Assembly: GCA_021521415.1 (NCBI GenBank)
Contig: JAIQDT010003011.1
Coordinates: 248,001 to 312,000, forward strand
DNA length: 64,000 nt
Direction: 5' to 3'
Source of the DNA: Bidens hawaiensis
Taxonomy: Eukaryota > Streptophyta > Magnoliopsida > Asterales > Asteraceae
The position numbers and the translations under genes are program-made. This document shows positions 34,026-46,589 of the stretch, one piece after another (positions within the stretch are counted from its first letter, which is position 1; every line of letters starts with the position of its first letter). The notes under the pieces were generated by a model. The model searched no databases. It had not been told where the DNA came from and saw only the letters and a program-made list of their open reading frames with translations.

Positions 34026-37000
34026 TGTAAGACCCCAAATCCCGGAAATCCTACAGTTGGTAATCATATCCAAAACTTTGCAAAAATTTAAAACCCAAAG
34101 CGATTCATTTTATTTGAAAACCAGATCAGAGTAAATATTCAGCGGAAAATCCATAAGTATTAAAATCAAATTCCCCCAAAAAAAAAAGAGAAGTATGCCC
34201 AAAACCAATTTAAATGCATTTAATAATAATTAAAAGTAAGCAGTCTTCAATGTTAGGTTCCCCGACTAGATATGCCTTCAACCGACCAAGTAGTGTCGAG
34301 CACGTCTAAGCGGCAAGCATCCTCCTTCTAACCTGAAAATCAATCTAACATACACAGAAAGTCAGCTTGAGCTGAGTAAGTTCAAGTTTTATAAGTAACA
34401 TCTATAAATTAGATTTATTTAATAAATTTAAAAAGATTTTGAGAAAATCATAAGTAATTAGATAAATACTTTTCTCTTGGTCAAACACGCAACACGGGCC
34501 TCCTCACCCTGAGTCTTCCCCGAGTAATATATTTGACCCGGCCGCGGTTTAACAAAAACCAACAAAATCATGCAACATGAGCTTGCTCACCCCGGATTCT
34601 CCCCAAGTAATATATTTGACTCGGTCACAGTTTAATAAAACAAAAATCACGCAACACGAGCCTACTCACCTCGGGTCTTCCCCAAGTAATATATTTGACT
34701 CGGTCACGGTTTAATAAACCTAAACACGTGATACGGGCCTCCTCACCACGGGTCTTCCCAAAGTAATATATTTAACCTAACCACGGTTTAGCAGAACGGC
34801 GGGCCTCCTCACCCCGGGTCTTCCCCAAGTAATATATTTGACCCGCCGGGACATAAACATGCAACATGGGCCTCCTCACCCCGGGTCTTCCCCAAGTAAT
34901 ATATTTGACCCGGTCATAGTTTATTAACACATACACACTTACAAACATCTAATTCAAATATTCAACCAAACAATATCATCACATTCAATCCATAAATAAT
35001 GGATAATCTAGGAATTAATACTAGGCCTAATAGCAACCTCGAGCCTAGACCACAAGTAATATGTATAACCTTAAGGAATATACGACCACAACGAGTCTAA
35101 AATATCCTAAGACACAGAATATTATTCACACATAGTTTCATAAATCCACAATTACGAATATTATGTAATACCATCCAAATAGTTTAAACGAGTAAAATCG
35201 GGTAAAATTGTAATAGGGTGTGTATGCTAGCCCAAAACGTAAAAAGTTAAAAAGGGGTATCATGAACTCACCTAACACAAGGCACAAAATCACCACGAAC
35301 TAGAGAACCCCCTAAGTATTCCCACAACTCACACGCCTGTCGGATTATACATAATAGTTACTAACGATACCGAATGAACTCGTTTATCCTACGAGGTGTT
35401 CTAACATGGTTTGAGTTACCTAAGCCTCGTCCTCACCAATTTCAATTACAACAGCCCCCAGGGCCTTATATTTACCAAAACCACCCTTAGATAAACCCGG
35501 AATTAAGGAATTCCCAAATTACCCCCGGAAGTGCTAGGTGAGAGGAATATGCGCGTTTATGAGTCGTTTATGCTCTTAACATCCAACTCAGCCCCGTGTG
35601 GACCAAATTTGATAAAATCACAGCTGAAAAGTCCAGACGACACCGCACGAGTTGGATGGGTCGGTAATTCGCAAGCACAACGCACAAACTACTAATAAAC
35701 GCGAATTTGCGTTTTACCGACCCGTTTGAGTAACCGACAACCAATTCACAACGCACAAACAACCAATTTACTGACCCGTTTGCGTTTTACCGACCCGTTT
35801 GAGCACAACGCACAAACTACTAATAAACGCGAATTTGCGTTTTACCGACCCGTTTGAGTAACCGACAACCAATTCAGCCCCAATACTTAAAAAAACAAAT
35901 TTCCACAGCCCATATATCAAACCGAATCTACAAAAATTGAATTGGTTGTTAATTCCTTCAAACCTTGTGCTAAACGCAACAATTAGCAAACTAGACAACC
36001 GAAACCAAGTTTTCACATAATCAACAATAGACCACTCTAATGAATGCCAAAGCTCATAATACTAAAGTATGATATACAAGACATACCTAGGAAGATGATG
36101 TAGCAAGAACATCAATTAAAACAGCCCCAAAAGGACCTCAATTGGTCAGCCACCGGTTAAGTCCTAAACCGAAAGAATTGATCAATCTCGAGTATAAGGA
36201 GCAGATTTTAGCATGCAAAGATATATTTTATTACATAGGAAAAATATATAAAAAAATTATGAAATTTTTACCAGAGTTGAATAAATGTCTTAGGTTTATA
36301 AAGATATTTTTATTATATTTTTCTAGTGGACACAAAAATCGTAAAAATTCCTCCAACACAGAAAGGTACGTTCAGCATTTGCAGTGCGCAGCAAAAGTGT
36401 TTTATTTGTTTAAAAATCATTACCAAACCAAATTAAACGATTCCAATTGGGTTGTAATCTTAACTCAAAATGTGAACTTTCAGAAGGGCAACCAATTTGG
36501 AATTTTCAAAAAGGAGTTATGATGTCAGGAAGACAGTCAGAATCCGTCACCTCGCATCAGCTTTGACACACAATTTTATAAAATCATAAAAACCATTCAA
36601 ATCTCGTCCAAAAATTACAAATTATACCTTTCTGGAAACTAGACTCAAATTAGAACATTATGGAGCAAAAATCGATTGAAATCAATAAATTTACATCAAG
36701 TTACAGACCGATCAATAAATGAGTACGAATCTGTCAGAAACTGTTATAATCAATAGTTGTATTAGGGTAGGACCGACCTTGAATTAGTCTCAGGAGGCTG
36801 GAGAATGGCTGGAGCTTGCACAAAATTGAGGATAGGGAGCTGCTACTATTGCAGATCGTAACTAGAGAAGGAAGGAAGCAAGTTAGGGTTTTTTTTTATA
36901 TTAAAATGTTACACCAAGGCCCTCCAACTTGTAAAACATAATATATTGGACCAAAAGTTGAATAGCACAACTTACAAGAATGATAAGGAGGTCCCCGAGT

Positions 37001-37245
37001 AATGTCGGATCAATCTGGGAAATTTACACAAACTCTACAAATGTCTCATGCCAATAAACGAAAATGTCGGGTGCTACATACAAATCTAACACTTTAAGTT
37101 ATAAGAGGCGATGTTTTGAGCAAAAGGATGGATAAACGGACTTTTAAAACGTATCACAAGGCTCTAAATTAGGAAGATGAAACCTGGATTTTAAACAAAC
37201 ATTTATAAACGATCGAGCCGATTAACGAAATTTACGGGCGTTACA
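34026..37245 (-). mobile_element. S4: solo LTR of the G2 family (3220 bp)
   Basis: On the plus strand it reads TGTAAGACCCCAAATCC to GGGCGTTACA, with the target duplication AACAA at 34021-34025 and 37246-37250. It is about 265 bp longer than S3, partly because of six tandem repeats (34490-34925) and a local duplication of the hairpin segment (35640-35880). No coding domain is present. Confidence 0.93.
34490..34925. repeat. Six tandem repeats in S4
   Basis: Six copies carry GGGCCTCCTCACCCCGGGTC, then TTCCCCAAGTAATATATTTG and ACCCGGTCA. Spacing is about 65-80 bp. They occupy the same LTR position as the repeats in S-out. Confidence 0.88.
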
Positions 37246-37250
37246 AACAA

Positions 37251-38944
37251 CCCGGGTAAAAGTATATTAGAAATCCCCGCTGAGCTGTGCAGAAAACTAT
37301 TGTATTTTAACGAAATTTTATTAAATTCTTTTGGAGTCTGTCAACGGTTCATTATCATATCACTAACGTATTTTAAACATATCAAGTAATTAAGTTAAGT
37401 AACTACAAGGAGTAAGAGTCATTAAACAAAGATAGATGATTGCGACTCGAAGATGGCTCAATTTTATTTATTAAAAATCCTTGTAAGCTAATGATACAAT
37501 TATTTAGAAAACTGAATACTCGGGTATTTAATTCCTAAAATTTTTTAATATAAATTAATATTTTAATACAAAAGTCTTTCGCTCAAATAAACGATAAACT
37601 CTAATATATTTGTAAGACAAGTCTCAGCTAACAGTCACACTTTTAAGCCTTAAGTCAAGTTTGACATATAGCATACAAAATACATTAAAAACATGAATTT
37701 GTGAAATACAATAGTATTAAATAAAGGATACAATGTTAAGCAAAAAAAGTTTTATATGATACAACATGAGGATTCATTATAATTTCAAAACTAGTTCCTA
37801 ATAGTACTGTAAGTAGCAGGTTTGCATCCCTTATAAGGGTTTATTTAATAATACAAAATATTTATCTATGGAAGAAAAGAAAAATACATAGTTGTGTACT
37901 AATTCAAACTATTTATTTGGTAACACATAATTTTTATGTGAGGAAAAACAAACAATTCATAATACGAAGATGAACCGAAAATACGAAAATATAATAATGA
38001 GTATCTGGTTATAGATGATGTTTGATAATATTTTGAGAAGGTTGAAAATGGAGGAACATATTATGAATCTTGATTGTGTCTTATGCTTAAATGTTTTTTC
38101 ATTGGCTATTTGAAGTATTCAAATTTTGGTAACGATTCATGTTCAGTTTAGTTTAAATTTCAACTTTGTAATATTTATTTAAAATTTAGGGTATCCTTAA
38201 GTTCGGTTTTGTCAGCTCACTTAAGTCAATCTTCTCCTATTTACTTATTTTCATTCGCTCGCCAATTTTGTAAGGTGAGTATTTCACACCCTATTTTACC
38301 TTTGTTGTTTTCAGGACAACATGTATATTATAAACCTCATTATTATTATTTTTATTATTATTTCACATCCCCGACCATAATTCTAATATATGCGTTTACA
38401 TGTATTGCTCAATTATTTGTCACATGTAATGTGACTAATTGTTTATTGCTTTATTATTGGTGGCCTCATCCTCATCCTCATCCTCACCCTCATCCTCATT
38501 AGTAAGGTATTACACCCGTCATAGTAGCTTGACTTTGTGTCATGATGAACGGATTTTAATTGTTATTGTTTCCAAGTTAATTGTTGTGATTAAGCATCCG
38601 CATAAGAATTGAATTATTCTTATTACATATATCAAATTATGATTTTGCTCACCAACCTGTGTTGATCAAATATATATTTTCGTACATGTTGTAGGTACTT
38701 ATATGAGATGATTGAAGACAAAGAAAATAGTATTTGGATCCTAGGATATCAACAAAACTATCTTGATGTTTATTATTTTTTAATTTTGTTTTATTTGGAT
38801 GATGCTTTGCTTTGGATTTTGTGATGTACATGGAATATTTGAATTTAAATAATTAGATATTGTCACCCTAATATTATTAGTGTCTTGCAAGCTACTCTGC
38901 AATCAGTTGCGCCCCAGTATTTCCGTCATAGGTTGGGTGTGACA
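37251..38944 (+). repeat. LTR-derived region ending in GGGTGTGACA
   Basis: The last part (38270-38944) has the arrangement seen before the G1 and S1 LTR ends: GTAAGGTGAGT followed by a pyrimidine-rich block, a segment with TTGGATGATG, then GCGCCCCAGTATTTCCGTCA and GGGTGTGACA. The first 900 bp are AT-rich and I recognise nothing else in them. The matching LTR start was not found. It may lie left of S4. Confidence 0.5.
38463..38499. repeat. (CCTCAT)n hexanucleotide microsatellite
   Basis: About six CCTCAT units with one variant (CACCCT). Its translation as Pro-His repeats is an accident of the hexamer. Confidence 0.9.
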
Positions 38945-38989
38945 TAGTTGATTGGACCACATGACGGCATGGGGGTCGTGCCATGTCAT

Positions 38990-39400
38990 CTTTTTTATTT
39001 TTCTAAAAAACTTCAATTTTTTTCCGATCTAGTGCTAATAACATTGATACCAACTGTGTTTGTGTCATTTTGCCGTCGCACCATAACAATACGTGGGTTT
39101 CATTTTTTTCATGTTTTGTTTTGTTTTAGTTATGTTAATTTGTTGTATCTGGGCGTTGACCAATTTATTTTTTGATTTAGTTCCAGCGTCGTAACCTGTC
39201 CCAACGAAGTTGTGTTGGTTCGCCGTCATAGCACACAGGTTTTATTTTACTGTTTTTTGTTTTGTTTTTAATACATTAATATACTGTATTTGGGCATTGC
39301 CAAAATTTTTGGTTTAGCTCCATTGCCGAAACCCAATACCAATCAAATTTGTGTTGATTTGAAACTGCACCACATGGATTTTACCAACTAACCAAGCGTT
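38990..39400. repeat. Degenerate tandem repeat of about 145 bp, upstream of the VAP27 gene
   Basis: About two and a half diverged copies share TGTGTTGGTT..GCCGTC, a run of TGTTTTGTTTT, TACTGTATTTGGGC.TTG.CCAA and TTTAGTTCCAGCG.CG. Matching points lie near 39053, 39200 and 39343. No coding potential or known family was recognised. Confidence 0.55.
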
Positions 39401-39544
39401 GTTTTAAATATGTTTTTTATATCGCAAGAAGATATACGGATACCAATACTATTGTGAGCGTTTACTAACCTAACCGATATCCACCAACATGATAGGTTTT
39501 TTTTTCAGTTAGTTGTCAAAATGGTAAATCTTATGATATTCAAT

Positions 39545-39774
39545 GGTCAAAATATAAACTAGAGAAAAGTCAAAAACATTTTTGGTTCTTGATGTATGTT
39601 TTTACGTTCATATATTCAAAAACATAACAAAACCAAAGCTAACTCATCTCCTTGTTTCTCTCTAAGAAATTATCGGATCATATTTAACTCTCCATCTTTC
39701 CCAAACTCACATACATTTTTCTTTTCTTATTTTTATGATTCTTTTGCCTTTTGTGAATCCAACGGAAGAACAAA
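39545..39774 (+). promoter_or_regulatory. Probable promoter and 5' leader of the VAP27 gene
   Basis: The sequence shifts to an A/T-rich segment with CATATATTC near 39609 (weak TATA candidate), followed by a CT-rich leader (CTCATCTCCTTGTTTCTCTC) typical of plant 5' UTRs. An ATG at 39735, out of frame with the gene, would open a 31-codon upstream frame (counted through the spliced exon 2) that overlaps the true start. The transcription start is not determined. Confidence 0.45.
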
Positions 39775-42700
39775 ATGAGTACAGGAGAGCTTCTCAACGT
39801 GGAACCTTTAGACCTCAAATTCCCATGTATGTCTTCCAAATATATATATTGATTTTTTGTGTTTATATTGATTTTATTTTTTGTGAATTAGTTGAATTGA
39901 GGAAGCAGATCTCATGCTCGCTTCAGTTATCGAATAAAACCGAGAATCATGTAGCTTTCAAGGTAAATGTTATTGATGTTAATATATCAATGTGATCACA
40001 TCAGATTTCATCATGATCCATTTCGATTATCGGGTTATCGAAAAATATCGAATTTGGAATGTTGTTCCTTCTCTTTTTTTTTTTTTTTTTTTTTTTTGTT
40101 TCTGTGATTGTGATCTGAATTTCTAAATACTGGATCATAATTTCGAAATTTACAGGTGAAGACAACGAATCCAAAGAAGTATTGTGTTCGTCCCAATACC
40201 GGACTTGTTATGCCTCGATCAACATGTGATGTAACAGGTGCATTTTCTCTTAATCGAATTGGGTTCAAATTTGATAAATAAATATATGAAGATCAAGTTT
40301 TAGATTCATTGTTTGTTTGGGTGTTTAGCACTTTGTTGCAACCTATTGTGATCTTGCGAATAAATGAACCATACTTTCAGTGAAACATTCGGCGGATAGT
40401 TTGTTTATCTTTGTTTACCTAATAAACGAACGGACATGAACAAAGCTTTTTGTTCATTTAATTATACGAACGGAATGAACGCATGTCTCGTCCATTCGTT
40501 CATGTTCGTGAACGTTCGTTTATGTTCTTTAGTTTGTTCGTTTACGCTTGTTTATATGTTCATTTAAACTTTTTAGACTCATAACAATTTACTCTAGTTT
40601 TGTTAATTTTTATTCCCAACTGATTGATGTTCTTGTTTACTTTTAACTGGTGTTTGCTGAGTGATGTTCGTTCATCTATGTTCAATTATATTCGTATGTG
40701 TTTATGATAATGATCATTTGTTCTAGATCTATAAATTTAGTTGAACTGCGCATATGTTCTATACATGCATGCTTGTTAATTTCTAGTTATATATAATACA
40801 GTAACAATGCAAGCTCAGAAGGAAGCTCCTCCTGACATGCAATGCAAGGATAAGTTTCTGCTTCAGAGTGTTGTTGTAAGCTCAGGACTAGCCACCAAGG
40901 ACATCACCCCTGAAATGGTAATAAAATTCTTCATTTAATGGGTTGGACAAATGGGTCACTAACGGGTCGAAACGGGCCTTGCTGGTTCGGGTTGACCAAC
41001 AAATACATTTGGTCCAATCTTTATATTCTAATAGAAATATTTAATTGTATTTAATTTAAAATACTAATCATCGTTAGGGTGTAAACGTGCCGAGCCAGAG
41101 CTCCGCTCATTTCGAGCTTTATTTTTAAAGTTTGACCCTGACTCGTGAGTAGTTATTTAAGCTTGAGCCCAGCTCGTTATTATTTAATAATTATTTATAT
41201 ACATTTATATTTATTATATATATATATATATTATAAAGTTTATACATAACATTGTATATACTATTTAAATATTATATAAATGGTTGTTGACTATATTAAA
41301 CAAAAATTATATAAATAGTAGGCTTGTTTAGGCTTGTGACCCAACTTGATCTACAAAAGCTAAGCTTGACTCAGGATCATTTATTAAACAACTTATTTTT
41401 CGAGCTTTTAGCGACCCGATTTTAAGTAGCTTATAAACGACCAGGCTGGTTTACACACATAGTTCTATGCAGATTTTTAGGGCGGCAATCGTGTTGGGTT
41501 ATCAGGTTGGTGTTTTAATACGATGAACCTGAACACAACTATATATTTATTCGTTTCATAGATGCAGTAAATATTAAAATCTTGTAATCCGTCTCTCTAA
41601 ACAAGTCAAACGAATTGATAAGTTAAAATGGGTTGGAATTGGAATGAAACTGTAAAAGGGTTTGTAAGAAGGCTGAACTTAAAAATTATTTTAATTTTAA
41701 GCACATTGGCATCCTATCTAATTTTATCTTTTTATTACAACCCAAACACGATCCTTTAAGTTTTAGGGACCCACAAGTGTCAAGATTATCCCAAATGATG
41801 ATAATAAACAAATAAAAAACTTGTTGGTTCTTTGAGTTTACAGTTCAGTAAGCAGCCGGGACGCGTCGTGGAAGAGTGCAAATTGAGAGTGATATATCTT
41901 CCTCCACCACAACCGCCTTCACCGGTTCTTGAAGAACCCAATGAAGGGATTTCACCAAAAGTGTCATTTAATAGTAGGAGTTTTAATGGATCCTCTGAGG
42001 TGCGTTTTAAATTTTGATAATTTTATTGCGTTGGCCTTACAAAATTATGCCGTTTCTTGTTCATGTTTGCAGGTTAAAAGACAGTTTGCGTCTTCTGATG
42101 ATAAATCCGCTGAGGTGAGTTGATTTATGTGTATCCATTGTTTGATTTAGTAATTTGACCCAAAGAAACGGGCCGACTTTTTTTTTTTTTCTGTTATCAT
42201 TTTAGTTAATTTTTTTAGAAAGTTTCATGTTATAGATAAAAACATAAGCTGAATTGACCCATTTGTAAACGGGTTAAAAAATGAAATGGGCTTATCTCAT
42301 CTTTAGTTTGAAAACAGTAATAAATTTGACAGTTAAAGGTGGTCAACTCCATACATTGGATGCTGCACATTTGTTATGTGTTTTCATGTGATGTTTTGAG
42401 ATTCATGCTTTCTGATTTTTTATTTCTTTGCCTTCAGTTAACAACTCCAAGAAGAATACAAAAATGCATATTCAATGTCATTTTACTTATGGTAGTTATG
42501 TTGCTTAAAGTTTTAGTTTAAATACATGAATTTGCAGGTGCGATCTCTCATTTCGAAGTTGACCGATGAAAAGAATGCTGCTGTTCAACAATGCAACAAA
42601 ATTCGCAAAGAAATTGTAAGATTTTATTCTAGAATATTATGGCTCTTCTTTAATTCATACTGTGGCAAAATGGGCAGGTTGGGTAACGGCTGAAAATGTA

Positions 42701-43082
42701 TCTACATACCAGCTTGGCAAATATTTAAAAGAATATTATAAAGACTGTATATTTAATAGTAATAGTAAATTTATTTATGTATAGTGATTTAGAAGTGTTT
42801 GAAGTATTTTAGAACACTTTGGGCCATTTCAAATATTAAATTATACCCGTATGATTTATAAAAGATAAAATACAGCCCAATCAACTTATTTTTTTTTATA
42901 GAAGTGCCAAAATTGATTCCTTTGCTTTCCCCTATCTTTTCATTATTTTTCTTTACGCTTGGTATACCGCACAGGAACTCTTGAAGCGTGGAGGCAACAA
43001 AAGTCAAGGTGGTGGCATCTCGATCATCATTGTCATCGTCATTTGCTTAATTGGTCTAGTTTTGGGGTACCTCATGAAGTGA
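39775..43082 (+). CDS. VAP27-type vesicle-associated membrane protein-associated protein, 8 exons
   Basis: Exons are 39775-39826, 39892-39962, 40156-40237, 40802-40917, 41844-41999, 42073-42114, 42538-42615 and 42975-43082. All introns are GT-AG and the joined frame has 234 codons plus TGA. Residues 1 to about 130 form the MSP domain, with LLNVEPLDLKFPFELRKQIS, the family signature VAFKVKTTNPKKYCVRPNTG and MQAQKEAPPDMQCKDKFLLQ. A linker rich in P and S follows, then a coiled coil (about 174-204) and a C-terminal membrane anchor (214-232, ISIIIVIVICLIGLVLGYLM). VAP proteins are tail-anchored in the ER and bind FFAT-motif partners at contacts with the plasma membrane and other organelles. The start has A at -3 and matches the family length. 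All motifs look intact. Expression is not shown. Confidence 0.95.
40384..40700. repeat. GTTCGTTTA-type dispersed repeat in VAP27 intron 3
   Basis: Phrases such as CGTTCATGTTCGTGAACGTT and GTTCGTTTATGTTC recur in direct and inverted form, suggesting a short transposon relic. Clear ends or a target duplication were not found. Confidence 0.4.
41076..41460. mobile_element. Probable degenerate MITE in VAP27 intron 4
   Basis: The left end AGGGTGTAAACGTGCCGAGC and the reverse complement of the right end ATGTGTGTAAACCAGCCTGG share GTGTAAAC and a G/C-rich continuation. Inside are phrases such as GCTCATTTCGAGC and AAGCTTGAGC. This fits a widespread plant GTGTAAACGAGCCGAGC repeat. Target duplication not visible. 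Confidence 0.45.
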
Positions 43083-44506
43083 GGCTCAAGTTCCTTTCTC
43101 ACATTATGTTTGCTAAAATTGATGTAAACAAAGAGAAGGCATTCACGGTTTCACATTTATTTACCCTTGACATAGTGTTGTGGGGTTAGAAGAGAAGCTT
43201 ATGTAGGTAGCTTTATTTTGATACTATTTCCATTCCAATTTATATTTCATAATCAATTATAATATTCCTTTGATCATTTTGTTCCAACAATAGGTCCATT
43301 GACGACCAATGGCGAACCTAGCCTTTGCCCGCTTAGTTTTTGTTTCTTTTTCCTTTTATAATAACTGGATTCATACTGCTGATTTCGGTTTCATATTATG
43401 TAGTTGGGAGACAGTTTAAAAATATAGGTATCACAAACTTAATTAACAAGACAACCAAATTTGAACTTTGAAAAAAGATTATAAAATTAAAAACCTAAGT
43501 ATCACAACTAAGAGGTTAAGATTGTAAATCAGTAGTTAATCACATCAAATAGAACAAAACTTATTTAAATATCTAATAAGACCATTAGTAACCAAAAACT
43601 AGTTTTATACCCGTCTTAGTTCGGGTTTATCAATAATTAGTAAATTTTGCTTATTCTTTTTATTCTCACCACCTTTTACTTCCATAATGATATATTCATA
43701 TCCAGTTTGGTGATTTGTTGATCATCATTTCCTTCCGTTTCAGTGCAATAATAACACACTAAGTATTTTGCCATAAACCTAACAGATTTTTCAACTGTAT
43801 TCTTCTAGTTAAAGGGGTAGCAGACTGCTAAACCAAGTGGTGACGATTCGCCACAAAATCAAAATATCAAATCCCGCTCTCTCACCACATAGCAGACCGT
43901 TATAGCTTGGCTTAGCGGTCCGCCATGTTCATTTTTCACTAAAGGTTTTGAAAATTTATTTGCTCAATACTTGGTAAAACTTTAGCTTTTAACCACCACT
44001 GGCAAGAAAGTTTGGTCCCGGACGAAAAGCAAATTAAAATGACATACCTAGGACTAGGACTCCGTGGATGACTCCTACATGCCATGAACTACAAACTTGA
44101 CAAACATGTTATTGTTATAAGAAAATAAAGTAGGGCCGGATTTTTTTTTTCCAATTAATTTGTCTAAAAAAGGTTTAAGAGTAATTAACAATCTCTGTTG
44201 AACAATTATGGAAGTTCACATATGATGGATTGTGGTGGGCTTGACCCACCAATTCGTGGAGAGTTAATGGGCTTGGCCCAATTTTAATACCGAGAAGCCC
44301 AATAGACACTATTAGCACTTAGGCTTGGCCTGGGTATAAAAGCCTTATTAGATTATAATTGGGCCCATTAGAACTTAGACACAATAAGTGGGCTCAGCCC
44401 AATAACCGAAGCCCAATAGATTCAGCATGCCCATCTAGTTCAAGTGGCCCATAAGTAAATTAACATGAGGTGATGCAAAATATTTATATTTATAACTTTA
44501 TAAAAG
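43083..44506. other. 3' flank of the VAP27 gene and unassigned intergenic DNA
   Basis: 43083 to about 43270 is probably the 3' UTR. No strong AATAAA signal was seen. The rest contains no gene I can support. At 44214-44470 there is a segment dense in GGGCCCA/GCCCAAT phrases with TATAAAAGCC near 44336, which could be a decayed LTR or promoter. Confidence 0.4.
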
Positions 44507-45400
44507 TTAGGATTTTGGGATGCTACATTGTTCCATATAGATTTCTTCACTCAAATCTCTATTAAGAAAGATAGATTTAACATCTAGCAGATGAATCTTC
44601 CAGCCATGTTGAGCTGCAGCACTTAGGACCACTCTAATGGTTTCAAATCGAGCTATAAGTGCAAATGTTTCTTGATAATCAATACCGTGTTGTTGGGGGT
44701 ATCTCTTAGCCACTAGTATTGCTTTGTGGCGTAGGATGTTCCCATCTGATCTAACTTTAGTCTTGAACAACAACTTCAACCTAACTATATGTTTGTCATG
44801 TGGCAACTTCATAAGTTCTAGTGACATATTGTTGTCAATGGCCCCTAGTTCTGTGACCATAGCATTGAGCCGTTCCTTCTTGTTTAGCGCCTCTTCATAG
44901 GGGTTAGGGTCCGTCACACTTATAGCAAATTGATAGAAATAGAAGTCATCATAAATAGTACCAAGCTTTTTGGCATTAGTATAAACATATTGTAAACCTC
45001 TAGTTTTAGGAGGAGGTGATGGTGATTAGGAACTGTTTGTTTTGTCTTGTTGCGAGGATGAGGAAGAATTAGAGTTTTGGTGTATATGGTTAGGTGTTTG
45101 GATGGATGCTGAGTGAGTAGGGCTAAGATTTCGATTAGTGTATTGGTTCACTTGAATAGGAAAATGACTAGTGTAATATAATTGGAATTTTTCACTTGTG
45201 ATGGTATTCCATTTCTGTCTCTCTTTTTCAAGAAAAGTCACATCTCTACTTAGTTGTAAATTTCTTGGTTACCGGATTGTAAAGCCTGTACCCTTTGCTT
45301 TCAGATGATCATCCGATGAAAATGCATTTCTCCGACTTACTTGAAGCTTCTTTTTGAAGATGGAACCATGCTTGCAGGGTGTTTGATTGCGAACTGCCTT
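44507..45400 (-). pseudogene. Ty1/copia fragment: integrase tail and start of RT
   Basis: Reading leftward from 45400, the minus strand gives SKSEKCIFIG and SKGYRLYNPVT-like codons (copia integrase C-terminus, frameshifted), a Ser/Gln-rich linker (45026-45241), and RT N-terminal motifs: KLPHDKHIVRLKLLFKTK, GNILRHKAILVAKRYPQQHG, IDYQETFALIARFETIRVVL and LLDVKSIFLNRDLSEEIYME. The last block holds the first catalytic aspartate. The fragment ends abruptly at 44507, before the YVDD box. Where related elements read CQPPGF-like, this copy ends in QCSIPKS. Confidence 0.85.
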
Positions 45401-46589
45401 GATTGTGGCTATAATAAGATGCATGGAGGTGGAAACTACCTCAGCTCAAAATTGTTTGGTAAACTCATTTGTTTAAAGTATACTCATAGCCATTCCCATA
45501 TTAGTGCAGTTTTTTCTCTTCTGCACCATTAGTAAAGGGCTATACAAGTATACGGGATTGTTTTTCTTTTTATTCCTTTGGACTCACAAAATGAGAAACT
45601 CAAAAGAATAGAAATCACTTCCTCTATACGACCTTAGCACCTTGATAAAGCACTCACTTTCTTTTCCCACCATAAGCTTGAATGTTTTAAATTTTGCGAA
45701 GGTTTCAAACTTTTCATAATATTTTTATTATGATAAACTCAAAATTGCAATTGTAAAATGGAAAAGTCTACAATAGAATGAATACATAAGCCTATCCTAT
45801 ATACAGAAGGATTCGACAATCATGCATGTGATCAAGCCAAACAATAAGGCAATAAAATAAGGAATAGAATAAAAGATGGTCCCATATATACTATTGGCAT
45901 TATTTTGGTTAAGCTCTAATAGTGAACACAAATTTCACACCAATAGAATAGTAAACAACTGATCTATCCTTTAAATGGATTAGTATTACTTTAATATAAT
46001 TCATATTTGAACTATGACTCAGTATTTTCAAATAAATAAGCAGCGAAAATTACAACCCATTGAAGGTTTCATATGGAAGAACAACTTTGTATTAATTAAA
46101 ATCATATGATTACAATCTATTGTCGCCCACCCCCTTAAACCTTAACTCTTCATTCACTCTTTTTAGTACAAAGGTACTTTGATCAGGTGAATGTGTGATG
46201 TGTAGAGTGCCAATGAAGAATAGACTCTCTTCTTCATTTTATGCAAGTGTCAAACTATTAATGAGATAAAGGTGAAAGCGACATTTAATCAATTCTGTTA
46301 CAAACTAATGCTGAACTAATCTAATCTAAACAACTATATATTAAAGAACCCTATGAAAACTACTTATCTTTGTTAGAACGGATGATGTTTGAACCATCAG
46401 TTGTTTGCATTCAGTCTTTTGGATCTTCAATAGTCTCTTGAAGCAATTGTTTTGTCTTCAGTGTTTTCTATCATCAATTTACCTGGTCAGATGTTTTGGG
46501 AGCAACAGTTTAACAAAAACCATTATAGAGATCAATAGATGTTTTAACAATTAGTAATTTGGTTTCTAGCCATCAATTCTTTGCTAGGT
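45401..46589. other. Unassigned, partly possible copia 3' LTR
   Basis: No gene seen. The part just left of the copia RNase H end starts (minus strand) TGTTGAACCTAGCAAAG near 46592, which could be the beginning of the 3' LTR of the following copia element. I could not find the matching end. Confidence 0.35.

Noticed and set aside
36142..36522. 126-codon frame on the plus strand
   Set aside because: It lies within solo LTR S4, where the homologous LTR S3 does not keep the frame. There is no recognised domain.
38209..38502. 97-codon frame ending in Pro-His repeats
   Set aside because: It is created by a CCTCAT microsatellite within an LTR-derived region. There is no family match and no gene structure.
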